Source: an uncultured Clostridia bacterium (GTDB taxonomy: Bacteria; Bacillota; Clostridia; Christensenellales; CAG-917). From it: a stretch of 64,000 bases of DNA. The notes beneath the pieces are model-generated. The model searched no databases, was not told the DNA's origin, and saw nothing but the letters and a program-made list of their open reading frames with translations. This document shows, in pieces, positions 33,549 to 41,827 of this stretch. The position numbers and the translations under genes were made by a program. The stretch spans positions 65,787 to 129,786 of the forward strand of contig CALVKQ010000002.1 of the NCBI GenBank assembly GCA_944332815.1, in the 5' to 3' direction. The stretch's first letter is position 1. Each line of letters starts with the position of its first letter.

Positions 33549-35288
33549 TCAGTAATTGTTGCGAGGAGTGTACTTGGTGTGCAGCAGCTCGTGCGCCAGG
33601 TGGCTGTTGGGCTTGCCGAGATACTCTTCGTACAGCTGTTTGACGACGGGATTCTCGTGCGACTTGCGCAGCTTCATCTTTTTGTCCGTGTCGTAGATGG
33701 CTTTCGCACGCAGCGCAGGGACGTCCTGATTGTTGCGCACGTACGCGCTCTTTATGGGCTGACCGCCGCCGTTGACGCAGCCGCCCGGGCAGGACATTAT
33801 CTCTATGAAGTGATAGTCCGCCTTGCCTGCTCTGACATCTTCCATGAGCTTGCGCGCGTTGGCGAGTCCGCTTGCGACCGCGACTTTGACCACGGTGCCG
33901 TTGATGTCGTAAGTCGCCTCCTTGACGCCTGCGGTGCCTCTGACTTCCTTAAAGTCAAGGGAGGGCGCTTCCTTGCCTGCCACCACTTCGTAGACGGTGC
34001 GGAGCGCCGCTTCCATGACGCCGCCCGTCGCGCCGAAGATGAGCCCTGCGCCCGTGGACATGCCGAGAGGCGCGTCAAACTGCTCGTCCGCAAGGTCGGT
34101 GAAGATTATGCCGCAGCGACGGATGAGTTTGGCGAGCTCACGCGTGGTGATGGCAATGTCGATGTCGGGGACGCCTGCCGCATTCTGGTGCGACCTGCCC
34201 TTTTCGAACTTCTTCGCCGTGCAGGGCATGACGGAAACGACCGTGATGTCCTCGGGAGCCCACCCCATCTTTTCGGCATAATAGGTCTTGACGATCGCGC
34301 CGAACATCTGCTGGGGGGATTTGCAGGTGGAGAGGTTGCCGAGCAGGTCGGGGAAATTGTGCTCGCAGAACTTTATCCACGCCGGCGAGCAGCTGGTTAT
34401 CATGGGCAGCCTGCCGCCGTTACGCAGCCTTTCGAGGAACTCCGTGCCCTCTTCCATGATGGTGAGGTCCGCGCCGAAGTCCACGTCGAACACGTTCTCG
34501 AAGCCCATCCTGCGAAGAGCTGCGACCATCTTGCCCTCCACATTGGTGCCGATGGGATAGCCGAATTCCTCGCCCAGCCCCACTCTGACGGAGGGAGCAA
34601 CGCCGACCACTACGTGTTTGGTGGGGTCGGAGAGCGCGGCGAGCACGTCGTCTATCTCCTCACGCTCGGTGAGAGCGCCGACGGGACATACGGATATGCA
34701 CTGTCCGCAGCCCACACAGGGGACTTCGGACAAGGGTTTCTCGAATGCGCAGCCGATGTGGGTGTCGAACCCTCTGGCGTTCGCGCCGATGACCGCCACG
34801 GACTGATATTTCGCGCACGCCGCCACGCATCTGCGGCAAAGCACGCACTTGTTGTTGTCGCGCACGATGTAAGGGGTGGAAGAATCGATGACGTACTTGT
34901 TCTTCACTCCGCTGTACTTATGCCCGTCGCAGCCCAGTTCCAGCGAAAGCCTTTGCAGTTCGCAGTTATTGTTGCGCGCGCAGCTCAGGCAGTCCTGATT
35001 GTGGTCGGAGAGGATGAGCTCCACTGTGGTCTTTCTGCTTTCCATGACCTTGAGGGTGTTGGTGAACACTTCCATCCCCTCGCTTACGGGATAGACGCAC
35101 GCTGCCACGAGGCTCCTCGCGCCCTTGACCTCGCACACGCACACGCGGCAGGCGCCGATGGCGTTGATGTCTTTGAGATAGCAGAGGGTGGGGATGCGTA
35201 TGCCTGCCTCTTTCGCCGCTTCGAGGATGGTGGAACCTGCCTCGACGCTGACGGGAATGTTGTTTATTTTAAGATTGACTTTTGCCAT
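33549..35288 (-). CDS. hydA: Electron-bifurcating [FeFe]-hydrogenase catalytic subunit
   Basis: A 579-residue group A (trimeric type) hydrogenase. It couples H2 formation to ferredoxin and NADH oxidation with HydB and HydC. Domains: N-terminal [2Fe-2S] (Cys36, 47, 50, 64), His-Cys3 cluster site (His96, Cys100, 103, 109), two [4Fe-4S] sites (Cys148/151/154/158 and Cys191/194/197/201), then the H-cluster domain with L1 TSCSPAW (299-305), L2 VMPCTAKKFE and L3 MSCPGGCVNGGG. L1 has Ser where classical enzymes have the second Cys of TSCCP; I recall this variant from trimeric clostridial HydA. The C-terminus (RKSHENPVVKQLYEEYLG) is standard. Last gene of the operon, 12 bases after hydB. Confidence 0.95.
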   Translation of the reverse strand: MAKVNLKINNIPVSVEAGSTILEAAKEAGIRIPTLCYLKDINAIGACRVCVCEVKGARSLVAACVYPVSEGMEVFTNTLKVMESRKTTVELILSDHNQDCLSCARNNNCELQRLSLELGCDGHKYSGVKNKYVIDSSTPYIVRDNNKCVLCRRCVAACAKYQSVAVIGANARGFDTHIGCAFEKPLSEVPCVGCGQCISVCPVGALTEREEIDDVLAALSDPTKHVVVGVAPSVRVGLGEEFGYPIGTNVEGKMVAALRRMGFENVFDVDFGADLTIMEEGTEFLERLRNGGRLPMITSCSPAWIKFCEHNFPDLLGNLSTCKSPQQMFGAIVKTYYAEKMGWAPEDITVVSVMPCTAKKFEKGRSHQNAAGVPDIDIAITTRELAKLIRRCGIIFTDLADEQFDAPLGMSTGAGLIFGATGGVMEAALRTVYEVVAGKEAPSLDFKEVRGTAGVKEATYDINGTVVKVAVASGLANARKLMEDVRAGKADYHFIEIMSCPGGCVNGGGQPIKSAYVRNNQDVPALRAKAIYDTDKKMKLRKSHENPVVKQLYEEYLGKPNSHLAHELLHTKYTPRNNY

Positions 35289-35300
35289 GTTCTCTCTCCT

Positions 35301-37085
35301 TTACTCCTTGACGATCGCGCCGAAACGGCAGGTTTCCATACACACGCCGCACTTGATGCACTTGGACGGATCGATGACGAACTTGGACTTGATCTCGCCG
35401 GATATCGCGCCGACGGGGCACTTCCTCGCGCACGCGGAGCAGCCTTTGCAATCGTCCGTGATGGTGTAACGCGCCAGCCCTTTGCATACGTGGCAGGGGC
35501 ACTTCTTGTCCACGACGTGCGCCAGATACTCGTCCCTGAAATAGCGCAGGGTGGAGAGCACGGGGTTGGGCGCCGTCTGTCCCAGTCCGCACAGGGAGTT
35601 GGCTTTGATGTAGTAGCAGAGCTTCTCCATGTCGTCGAGGTCCTGCAAAGTCGCCTGCCCCGAAGTTATCTTTTCCAGATATTCCAGCAGCCTGCGGTTG
35701 CCGATACGGCAGGGGGTGCATTTGCCGCAGCTCTCGTCCACGGTGAATTCCAGGAAGAACTTGGCGATGTCCACCATGCAGTTGTCCTCGTCCATGACTA
35801 TCATGCCGCCGGAGCCCATCATGGAGCCTATGGAAATGAGGTTGTCGTAGTCGATGGGGATGTCGAAATGCTCGGCAGGGATGCAGCCGCCGGAGGGACC
35901 GCCCGTCTGCGCCGCCTTGAAGTGCTTGCCGTTGGGGATGCCGCCGCCGATGTCCTCTATGACCTCACGCAGCGTGGTGCCCATGGGTATCTCCACAAGC
36001 CCCGTATTCGTGATCTTGCCGCCGAGCGCGAACACCTTGGTGCCCTTGGACTTCTCGGTGCCCATGGAAGCGAACCATTCCGGACCTTTGAGGATGATCT
36101 GGCAGACGTTCGCGTAGGTTTCCACGTTGTTGAGGATGGTGGGTTTGCCGAAAAGACCCTTGACCGCCGGGAAAGGAGGACGGGGACGGGGTTCGCCGCG
36201 GTTGCCCTCTATGGAGGTCATGAGCGCGGTTTCCTCGCCGCAGACGAAAGCGCCTGCGCCCAGCCTTATCTCCAAATCGAAGTCAAAGCCGGTGTCCAGG
36301 ATGTTCTTGCCCAAAAGGCCGTATTCCTTCGCCTGCTCCAACGCTATGCGCAGCCTCTGCACCGCGATGGGGTATTCCGCCCTGACGTATATGTAGCCCT
36401 GATGCGCCCCTATCGCATAGCCTGCGATCGCCATGGCTTCCAGCACGGCGTGAGGGTCGCCCTCCAAAATGGAGCGGTCCATGAACGCGCCGGGGTCGCC
36501 CTCGTCCGCGTTGCAGCACACGTATTTTACGGGACCGGGACTTGCCGCCGCGAACTGCCATTTCAGACCGGTGGGGAAACCGCCGCCGCCCCTGCCGCGC
36601 AGTCCGGACGCCTTGATGATGTCGATGACTTCCTGCGGTTTGAGCTCCGTAAGGCACTTGATGAGCGCCTGATAGCCGTCGAACGCGATGTACTCGTCTA
36701 TCTCTTCCGGATTGATGACGCCGCAGTTACGCAGCGCGACGCGCGTCTGCTTCTTGTAGAAGTTGGTGTCGGAGAGCGCCTTGACGGAATGTGCGTCCGT
36801 CTTTTCCTTGTAAAGCAGACGCTGAACGAGCCTGCCCTTGACCAGGTGCTCGTCCACTATCTCCGCGACGTCCTCCACCTTCATGCCGCTGTAAAACGCG
36901 CCTTCGGGATAGACTATGACGATGGGACCCACCGCGCACAGTCCGAAACAGCCCGTACCCACGACGGAAACGTCGTTTTCCAGCCCGCGCTCCTTGATGA
37001 GCGTTTCGAACTCCTTTTTGATGGCGGCGCTGTTGTTGGAATGGCAACCGGTACCGCCGCAGACCAAAACGTGACTTCTGACCAT
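35301..37085 (-). CDS. hydB: Bifurcating hydrogenase flavoprotein subunit (NuoF-like)
   Basis: A 594-residue NAD(H)-binding flavoprotein subunit. The N-terminal thioredoxin-like [2Fe-2S] domain has VCGGTGCHSNN and GTGCFGLCAVGP. The NuoF core shows FMN-binding GLRGRGGGGFPTGLKW, NADEGDPGAFMDR and GAGAFVCGEETALM; ESCGKCTPCRIGNRR binds a [4Fe-4S] cluster. The C-terminal ferredoxin domain has two more clusters (CKGCSACARKCPVGAI and CIKCGVCMETCRFGAI). This is the site of flavin-based electron bifurcation in HydABC enzymes. It lies between the small 2Fe-2S ferredoxin (10-base gap) and hydA. Confidence 0.96.
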   Translation of the reverse strand: MVRSHVLVCGGTGCHSNNSAAIKKEFETLIKERGLENDVSVVGTGCFGLCAVGPIVIVYPEGAFYSGMKVEDVAEIVDEHLVKGRLVQRLLYKEKTDAHSVKALSDTNFYKKQTRVALRNCGVINPEEIDEYIAFDGYQALIKCLTELKPQEVIDIIKASGLRGRGGGGFPTGLKWQFAAASPGPVKYVCCNADEGDPGAFMDRSILEGDPHAVLEAMAIAGYAIGAHQGYIYVRAEYPIAVQRLRIALEQAKEYGLLGKNILDTGFDFDLEIRLGAGAFVCGEETALMTSIEGNRGEPRPRPPFPAVKGLFGKPTILNNVETYANVCQIILKGPEWFASMGTEKSKGTKVFALGGKITNTGLVEIPMGTTLREVIEDIGGGIPNGKHFKAAQTGGPSGGCIPAEHFDIPIDYDNLISIGSMMGSGGMIVMDEDNCMVDIAKFFLEFTVDESCGKCTPCRIGNRRLLEYLEKITSGQATLQDLDDMEKLCYYIKANSLCGLGQTAPNPVLSTLRYFRDEYLAHVVDKKCPCHVCKGLARYTITDDCKGCSACARKCPVGAISGEIKSKFVIDPSKCIKCGVCMETCRFGAIVKE

Positions 37086-37095
37086 TATTCTCTCC

Positions 37096-37470
37096 TTACT
37101 TGTTATCGCCTATCAGATATTCGGTGCAGACGTTGCCGTTGACGATGTGGTTGGCAACTATCTTGCGAACTTTCTCGGGGTCAACGTGAACGTAAGTGAC
37201 GGGCTCCTCGCCGGGGACGTGCACTTCCACGATGGGTTCCAGCGCGCACATGCCCATACAGCCGGTGCGCGTGACTTTCACGTTTTTGAGCTGTCTGGAC
37301 GCGATGTCGTCCACAAACGCGTTGAACACGGGTCTTGCGCCTGCCGAAATGCCGCAGGTCGCCATCCCGACGACGATGCGCGTTTCTCTTTCCGCATCCT
37401 GATTGTCGCGCAGGTTTATCTGCGACTGCATCTTTTCACGGATAGCCTTGATGTCGGCTATGCTTTTCAT
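37096..37470 (-). CDS. Thioredoxin-like [2Fe-2S] ferredoxin
   Basis: A 124-residue protein. After an N-terminal helix, VVGMATCGISAGAR supplies the first cluster Cys and TRTGCMGMCALEP two more, the spacing of thioredoxin-fold [2Fe-2S] ferredoxins (the C-terminal half of NuoE). It resembles the N-terminal domain of HydB. In clostridial hydrogenase operons a protein like this sits just before hydB. A role as an extra electron carrier or an assembly partner is inferred. Its start overlaps the stop of the preceding HATPase gene by four bases. Confidence 0.88.
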   Translation of the reverse strand: MKSIADIKAIREKMQSQINLRDNQDAERETRIVVGMATCGISAGARPVFNAFVDDIASRQLKNVKVTRTGCMGMCALEPIVEVHVPGEEPVTYVHVDPEKVRKIVANHIVNGNVCTEYLIGDNK

Positions 37471-38012
37471 AACTTCTCTCCTCCGATATCGATCATGTTT
37501 TCTTTTATCATATCTCTGACGAACACGAGCACGTCCGGTTCCGTAACGGGCACACCGTCCAGTTCCGCCGCAAGCTCGCGCGTGTCAAATACGAACCCTT
37601 TGCCGTCCACGGCGATGTCGAACACGAAGTCCGCCTTTCCGCCGCCGCCTATCAGAGCCACCACCGTGTCCGCCATGTCCCCGAGGGGCGCGCGGTCGAT
37701 GTGGTCCAGCACGAAAGTGGCTTTCACGGTCGTGCCCACCCCCTTCTCGGAAGTCAGGCTGAACTCCCCTCCTGCCATTTCCGCCGCCATCTTGAACAGG
37801 GGTATCCCCATGCCCACCTTGCGCGTCGTGCGCGTCGTGGTGAAAGGATCCGTCACCCTCTTCAAAAATTCCTCGTCCATGCCGCAGCCGTCGTCGGATA
37901 TCACCACGGTGAGCATGCCGTGCTCCGCGTGCACGGTCACCCTGATGAGGTCCGCACCGGCTTTTACGGAATTTTCCGCGATGTCAAGGATGTTGAGCGC
38001 TATCTCCCTCAT
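37467..38012 (-). CDS. HATPase-domain protein of the hydrogenase operon (histidine-kinase-like ATPase)
   Basis: A 181-residue GHKL ATPase domain without a dimerisation or sensor part. NILDIAENSVKAGAD is the N-box, ISDDGCGMDEEF the G1 box, and VGMGIPLFKMAAE with GVGTTVKATF the G2 region. About 60 C-terminal residues are beta-rich and extra. Free-standing HATPases of this sort act as anti-sigma or partner-switching kinases or as signalling ATPases. It overlaps the upstream PHP gene and the downstream ferredoxin gene by four bases each, so the three are translationally coupled. Confidence 0.85.
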   Translation of the reverse strand: MREIALNILDIAENSVKAGADLIRVTVHAEHGMLTVVISDDGCGMDEEFLKRVTDPFTTTRTTRKVGMGIPLFKMAAEMAGGEFSLTSEKGVGTTVKATFVLDHIDRAPLGDMADTVVALIGGGGKADFVFDIAVDGKGFVFDTRELAAELDGVPVTEPDVLVFVRDMIKENMIDIGGEKL

Positions 38013-38710
38013 CTTTCTCCGCCTCCGCGGCGCAGCCTTTCTATGAGCGCGGCAACGGTCGGCTCCGCAAGCTCTATCTCCCCCATGTCGGAGATGTCTT
38101 CAAGCACGTGCGCGTCGCTGTCCGTAAGCACCGTCCGCGTGCGGCTCCACTCCTCTCTCTCCTCTTGCGTGGCACGGGAGGAAAGTTCCACCGCGGCGTA
38201 CTCTTCCGGCACGGCGCCCAGTATCTTCAACATACTGTTCGCGTCGCGGTCTATATGCGCAGGCACGGCGACTCCGCCCATCCCGAACGCCAGCTTCCTC
38301 ACGTCCTCACAGGACACGGCGGCGCTGTCCAACAGCATCCGCTCCTCCCTGCCTATCACGTTGTCGTCCTCGTCGAAGAGCAGCTGCTCCCCGAAGAGGT
38401 CGGGTCTGTTCCTTCTCTCCGAAAAGGGGATGCGCCCGAAGAACGCCTCCAACTTCTCATAGGTTTCGAACAGACACAGGAGGTGTATGTCCTCGTTGGT
38501 CTGCACCTCCACGGCAGGCACGACGTTCACCCCGAACTCTTCGCCCGCCCTCAGCGCAAGAGGCACGTGCCCTATCGCGTTATGATCCGCTATCGCCACG
38601 AAATCCAACCCCGACAAAGCCGCCTGTCCCACTATCGTGACCGGCGTCATCTCCTCCTCCGCACAGGGCGAAAGGGCTGAATGTATGTGCAGATCGTAAC
38701 GGCACCTCAT
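38009..38710 (-). CDS. PHP-domain metal-dependent phosphoesterase
   Basis: A 233-residue PHP (polymerase and histidinol phosphatase) protein. YDLHIHSALSPCAEEEMTP holds the first metal-binding His-x-His. IADHNAIGH, PAVEVQTNEDIHLLC, PAHIDRD and TDSDAHVLEDI supply the other conserved His/Asp residues, so the metal site is intact. It is related to the TrpH/RNase AM group that hydrolyses nucleotides or 5' ends. PHP genes recur next to bifurcating hydrogenases in Clostridia; here it sits between the sensory hydrogenase block and the hydB/hydA block. Its substrate is unknown. Confidence 0.85.
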   Translation of the reverse strand: MRCRYDLHIHSALSPCAEEEMTPVTIVGQAALSGLDFVAIADHNAIGHVPLALRAGEEFGVNVVPAVEVQTNEDIHLLCLFETYEKLEAFFGRIPFSERRNRPDLFGEQLLFDEDDNVIGREERMLLDSAAVSCEDVRKLAFGMGGVAVPAHIDRDANSMLKILGAVPEEYAAVELSSRATQEEREEWSRTRTVLTDSDAHVLEDISDMGEIELAEPTVAALIERLRRGGGER

Positions 38711-38796
38711 ATCGCTTCCGCGCAGAAAACGCAGTTGAGCCGCGTTTCCCGACGGATAAAACCTCCGTTTCCGTCATGACCGCCCCGAAAGAAGGG

Positions 38797-39132
38797 TCAT
38801 TCCGTCAAATATTCGTTCAGTTTCACCGCCGCCTCGTAAACGGGGAGCGCGGTGATGATGACGTTCACTTCGTTCTGCTGCGCTCTTTCAAGCAGTACGG
38901 GATCGGGCTCCGTCCCCTCGCACAGCACCACGACGGCGCAGTCGGTGAGGGTCGCCACCGCACAGACGTTGACGTTGCTCATCACGGTGAACCACGCGCA
39001 GTCCGCAGGGGCTTTGCCCATTACGTTGCTGAGGAAGTCGCCGCAGTAACCGCAGGCGATCTCTCTCGTCCCGTCGCCGAGGACGGCTATCCGCGCGCCG
39101 AGCGCGTCCGCGAGTTTCTCGACCGTGATCAT
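38797..39132 (-). CDS. DRTGG-domain protein 1
   Basis: A 111-residue single-domain protein starting MITVEKLADALGAR. It matches the small DRTGG fold seen alone or fused to CBS and phosphotransacetylase proteins, with a nucleotide- or ligand-binding look: CGYCGDFLSNVMGKAP, then VNVCAVATLTDCAVVVLCEG. Its ATG overlaps the stop of the sensory hydrogenase gene (ATGA). A second DRTGG protein of nearly the same length lies on the other side of that hydrogenase, so the pair probably belongs to the same regulatory device. No enzymatic motif is visible. Confidence 0.75.
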   Translation of the reverse strand: MITVEKLADALGARIAVLGDGTREIACGYCGDFLSNVMGKAPADCAWFTVMSNVNVCAVATLTDCAVVVLCEGTEPDPVLLERAQQNEVNVIITALPVYEAAVKLNEYLTE

Positions 39133-40412
39133 TGTTTCAGCCCCTCCGCCTGCATCCTGACGCACACGCTGTCGCGCGGTATGACTCCGCCCACAAGATC
39201 CTCCGCAAAGGCGGTGCAGCTGGGCGCGCCGCAAAGTCCGCAGTCCACCATGGGCAGAGTCTTCAATATCTCCTCTTTCTCCATGAGTTTACTGAGGGCG
39301 GCAAGCCTGTTCTCATCCAGCTTGAAGACGTCTTTCAGCCTGGGGTTTTGCTCCCACATGAACCATTCGACGGGCTTTGAGATGCTGTCGATGGTGTTCA
39401 TTTCGCTCTTCAATTTGCGCGTGAGATAGTGCACCCGGGAGCGCGCGACGAAAGGATTTTCCACATTCATGACGCCGCCGACGCAGCCGCTGACGCAGGC
39501 GTTTAGCTCGATGAACTCCATGTCCATGAGCCCTCCGTCCTCCAACGCTTCCAATATCTTGACGCACTGTTCCACTCCGTCCGCGGCGATGGTCTTGACG
39601 CCGTTGGTGGAGTTCGCCTCTCCCCTGCTTATGCCCCAGCACAGCCCGGTGGAACTCATCCTGGCGAGCGGCTTTATGTCCGTGAGTTTCTCCATCGCCG
39701 GCACCAGGCGCATATACGCGTCGGAAACGGACAGCACGCGGTCCACATACGGACGCTCCACGCCCAGCCCCATTTTGAGGGCGAACACTTTTGCGGGACA
39801 CGGAGAGATGAAGTAAACTCCGATGTCCTCTTCGGGCACGCCTTTGGCTACGGCGCGTTCGCGCGCCAGCTTCGCGGCGACGTCAACGGGCGCCAGCGTG
39901 GAAAGCAGCCTGTCCGAAAGGTCGTGATACTTCATGAGTATCAGTTCCAAAATAGCGGGACAAGCCGTGGAGATGATGGGGGTGGGGATGCTCCCCTCCT
40001 TCATTATCCGCCTGGTCACGTCGGTGACGTACTCCGCCGCCTCTCCCACTTCGCCCACGTCGTCGAACCCGACGGCGAGCAGCCCGTTGAGGACTATGTT
40101 TATGTCCTCCAAATTGTTGAACTGCCCGTAGAAAGAGGGCGCGACCAACGCGATCTTATACTTGAAATCCGCAAGGGAATCCCAGGAGTCGTGAGAGGAT
40201 TTTTTTGCGTGATAACGGCAAAGGCGGATGCATTCGCCGCAGCCTATACATCTTTCGTAGGCGACGCTCGCCTTGCCTCCGCGCACGCGGATGGCTTCGG
40301 TCGGGCAACGCTTCATGCACGTGACGCACCCCCTGCATTTTTCGGGATCGAGGGTGACGGTGTGCAAAGCCTTTTCATCGAGGATGCATTTGATCTGCGA
40401 CTTTTTAGCCAT
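39129..40412 (-). CDS. Sensory-type [FeFe]-hydrogenase-like protein (HydS/HsfB group)
   Basis: A 427-residue protein: two N-terminal [4Fe-4S] sites (CRGCVTCMKRCP and CIGCGECIRLCR), an H-cluster domain with L1 TACPAI, L2 SPCPAKV and L3 NACVSGCVGG, and a C-terminal extra cluster domain (CGLCGAPSCTAFAEDL). All four Cys that hold the H-cluster cubane are kept, but the neighbouring proton-transfer Cys of catalytic enzymes is Ala (T-A-C-P). That replacement is known from putatively sensory HydS proteins with low activity. The gene lies within the hydABC unit among DRTGG, HATPase and PHP genes, which supports H2 or redox sensing rather than bulk catalysis. Confidence 0.87.
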   Translation of the reverse strand: MAKKSQIKCILDEKALHTVTLDPEKCRGCVTCMKRCPTEAIRVRGGKASVAYERCIGCGECIRLCRYHAKKSSHDSWDSLADFKYKIALVAPSFYGQFNNLEDINIVLNGLLAVGFDDVGEVGEAAEYVTDVTRRIMKEGSIPTPIISTACPAILELILMKYHDLSDRLLSTLAPVDVAAKLARERAVAKGVPEEDIGVYFISPCPAKVFALKMGLGVERPYVDRVLSVSDAYMRLVPAMEKLTDIKPLARMSSTGLCWGISRGEANSTNGVKTIAADGVEQCVKILEALEDGGLMDMEFIELNACVSGCVGGVMNVENPFVARSRVHYLTRKLKSEMNTIDSISKPVEWFMWEQNPRLKDVFKLDENRLAALSKLMEKEEILKTLPMVDCGLCGAPSCTAFAEDLVGGVIPRDSVCVRMQAEGLKQ

Positions 40413-40427
40413 AGTTCATCCGCTCCT

Positions 40428-40856
40428 TCAACTGAAGTATATCGTCATTCTGACGGTGGTCCCGACGCCGACTTCGCTTTCTATCGAGAACTCGTCGGTG
40501 TACTTTTTCATGTTGGGAAGCCCCATGCCTGCGCCGAACCCGAGCGCACGTATGTCTTCGGGCGCCGTGGACCAACCCGGGGTCATGGCAAGTTCCACGT
40601 CCGGGATGCCCTTCCCTTTGTCGGCGAGGACTATCTCTATCCTGTCCAGGTAGATGTCCGCCGTTGCCACGCCGCCGCCGGCGTGGATGACCATGTTTAT
40701 CTCGCCCTCGTACATGGCGATAGCGACGCGTCTTATGTCCGCCGAAGGGATGCCCATCTTTTTCAGCGTGCTCTTCACTTCCTCGGACGCGGTGCCGGCG
40801 GAGGCGAAATTGTCGCCGCTGACGGCGAATTCAAGACGTACTCTGTTCTCGCTCAT
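40428..40856 (-). CDS. Anti-sigma-factor-like serine kinase (RsbW/SpoIIAB-type HATPase)
   Basis: A 142-residue GHKL ATPase. The start is MSENRVRLEF, overlapping the DRTGG-2 stop (TGATG). RRVAIAMYEGEINMVIHAGG is the N-box helix (Glu-x-x-Asn), VLADKGKGIPD the G1 box, and GFGAGMGLPNMKKYTDEF the G2 box. Size and order match RsbW/SpoIIAB kinases that phosphorylate STAS antagonists, but no STAS or PP2C partner gene is nearby. Next downstream is the sensory hydrogenase gene. Confidence 0.85.
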   Translation of the reverse strand: MSENRVRLEFAVSGDNFASAGTASEEVKSTLKKMGIPSADIRRVAIAMYEGEINMVIHAGGGVATADIYLDRIEIVLADKGKGIPDVELAMTPGWSTAPEDIRALGFGAGMGLPNMKKYTDEFSIESEVGVGTTVRMTIYFS

Positions 40857-41194
40857 CAGGCAGCAAGCCCCGCCGCATACAATCTGCCTGCCGCTTCGTA
40901 AGTGCTCATTTCCGTGGCGATGAACACTATGCTGTAATTCTCGGCAAGTTTGATCATGTCCTGATCGGGGCGTTTGCCGCAGACGAACACGATGCACGCG
41001 ATGTCCACCATCACCGCGGTGCGCACCACCTGGGGGTTGACCAGCCCGGTGATGAGCACGCCCTGATCGCGGACGTATGCCAGCACGTCGCTCATCATAT
41101 CGAAAGCGCAGGCTGACTTGATGTCGGTGTCAACTGCATCGGGCGAGCAAAGTATGCTGCCCTCGACGACGGTTGCGATGTCTTTGATCTTCAT
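40856..41194 (-). CDS. DRTGG-domain protein 2
   Basis: A 112-residue paralogue of DRTGG protein 1: start MKIKDIATVVEGS, core VLAYVRDQGVLITGLVNPQV, then VRTAVMVDIACIVFVCGKRP, C-terminal EMSTYEAAGRLYAAG, which parallels ALPVYEAAVKLNEYL of the other. It follows hydC by 38 bases and is coupled to the RsbW-like gene. Likely a small-molecule or redox sensor subunit; function not established from sequence. Confidence 0.75.
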   Translation of the reverse strand: MKIKDIATVVEGSILCSPDAVDTDIKSACAFDMMSDVLAYVRDQGVLITGLVNPQVVRTAVMVDIACIVFVCGKRPDQDMIKLAENYSIVFIATEMSTYEAAGRLYAAGLAA

Positions 41195-41232
41195 GGTCCA
41201 CTCCGTGCGCGGAAACGCTTCCGCGTAGTTTA

Positions 41233-41733
41233 TCAATCGCGGTATTTCGCGAGGATGCCGGGGATGTCGGCAGGGGTGAGCTTGCCATAGACGTCGTCGC
41301 CTATGGTCATGACGGGCGCAAGTCCGCAGCAGCCTATGCAACGCGTGGAACAGAGCGAAAACTTCCCGTCCGAAGTGGTGGCGCCGTCCGCAAGCCCCAG
41401 CTCCGCCGCGAGCTTATTGAACACGTCGCCCGACCCTTTGACGTAGCACGCCGTGCCAAGACAGACGGCGACCGCGTGCTCTCCCTTGGGATTGAGCGAG
41501 AACTGGCTGTAAAAAGTCGCCACGCCGAAGACCTCTTCCAAAGACGCGCCGAGCTCCTCCGCCACTATCTTCTGGACCTCTATGGGAAGGTAACCGTAAA
41601 TTTCCTGTGCCGTTTGCAGAGCGGGCATCATGCTGCCCGGCATTTTCTTGATGGTGCGAAGTTCGGCACGCAGTTTGGCTTCTTGTGCGGCGGTCCCCTT
41701 GAACGCCACGGTTGTCAGTTTGATCTGTGACAT
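41233..41733 (-). CDS. hydC: Bifurcating hydrogenase small subunit (NuoE-like)
   Basis: A 166-residue [2Fe-2S] subunit. An N-terminal helical bundle (MMPALQTAQEIYGYLPIEVQ) is followed by the thioredoxin-fold cluster domain with VAVCLGTACYVKGS and STRCIGCCGLAPVM, giving four Cys ligands. It is the third core subunit of HydABC and the NADH-side electron relay. First gene of the unit, with ribosome site GGAGGAAAT and a strong promoter about 50 bases upstream. hydC is separated from hydB and hydA by seven regulatory or accessory genes. Confidence 0.95.
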   Translation of the reverse strand: MSQIKLTTVAFKGTAAQEAKLRAELRTIKKMPGSMMPALQTAQEIYGYLPIEVQKIVAEELGASLEEVFGVATFYSQFSLNPKGEHAVAVCLGTACYVKGSGDVFNKLAAELGLADGATTSDGKFSLCSTRCIGCCGLAPVMTIGDDVYGKLTPADIPGILAKYRD

Positions 41734-41780
41734 ATTTCCTCCGAAAACAACGTAAGCGACGCTGACGCGCCGACGCAGTT

Positions 41781-41809
41781 ATTGTAGCATAGCGAAACTA
41801 ATATTGCAA
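41781..41809 (-). promoter_or_regulatory. Promoter of the hydrogenase operon
   Basis: Minus strand TTGCAA (41804-41809), 17-base spacer, TACAAT (41781-41786). AT-rich DNA upstream may act as an UP-element. Confidence 0.8.
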
Positions 41810-41827
41810 TGATAAATTATATATATT

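Noticed and set aside
33546..37142. 1198-residue plus-strand frame opposite hydA and hydB
   Set aside because: Antisense shadow of two strongly supported hydrogenase genes; no ribosome site, domain or promoter.
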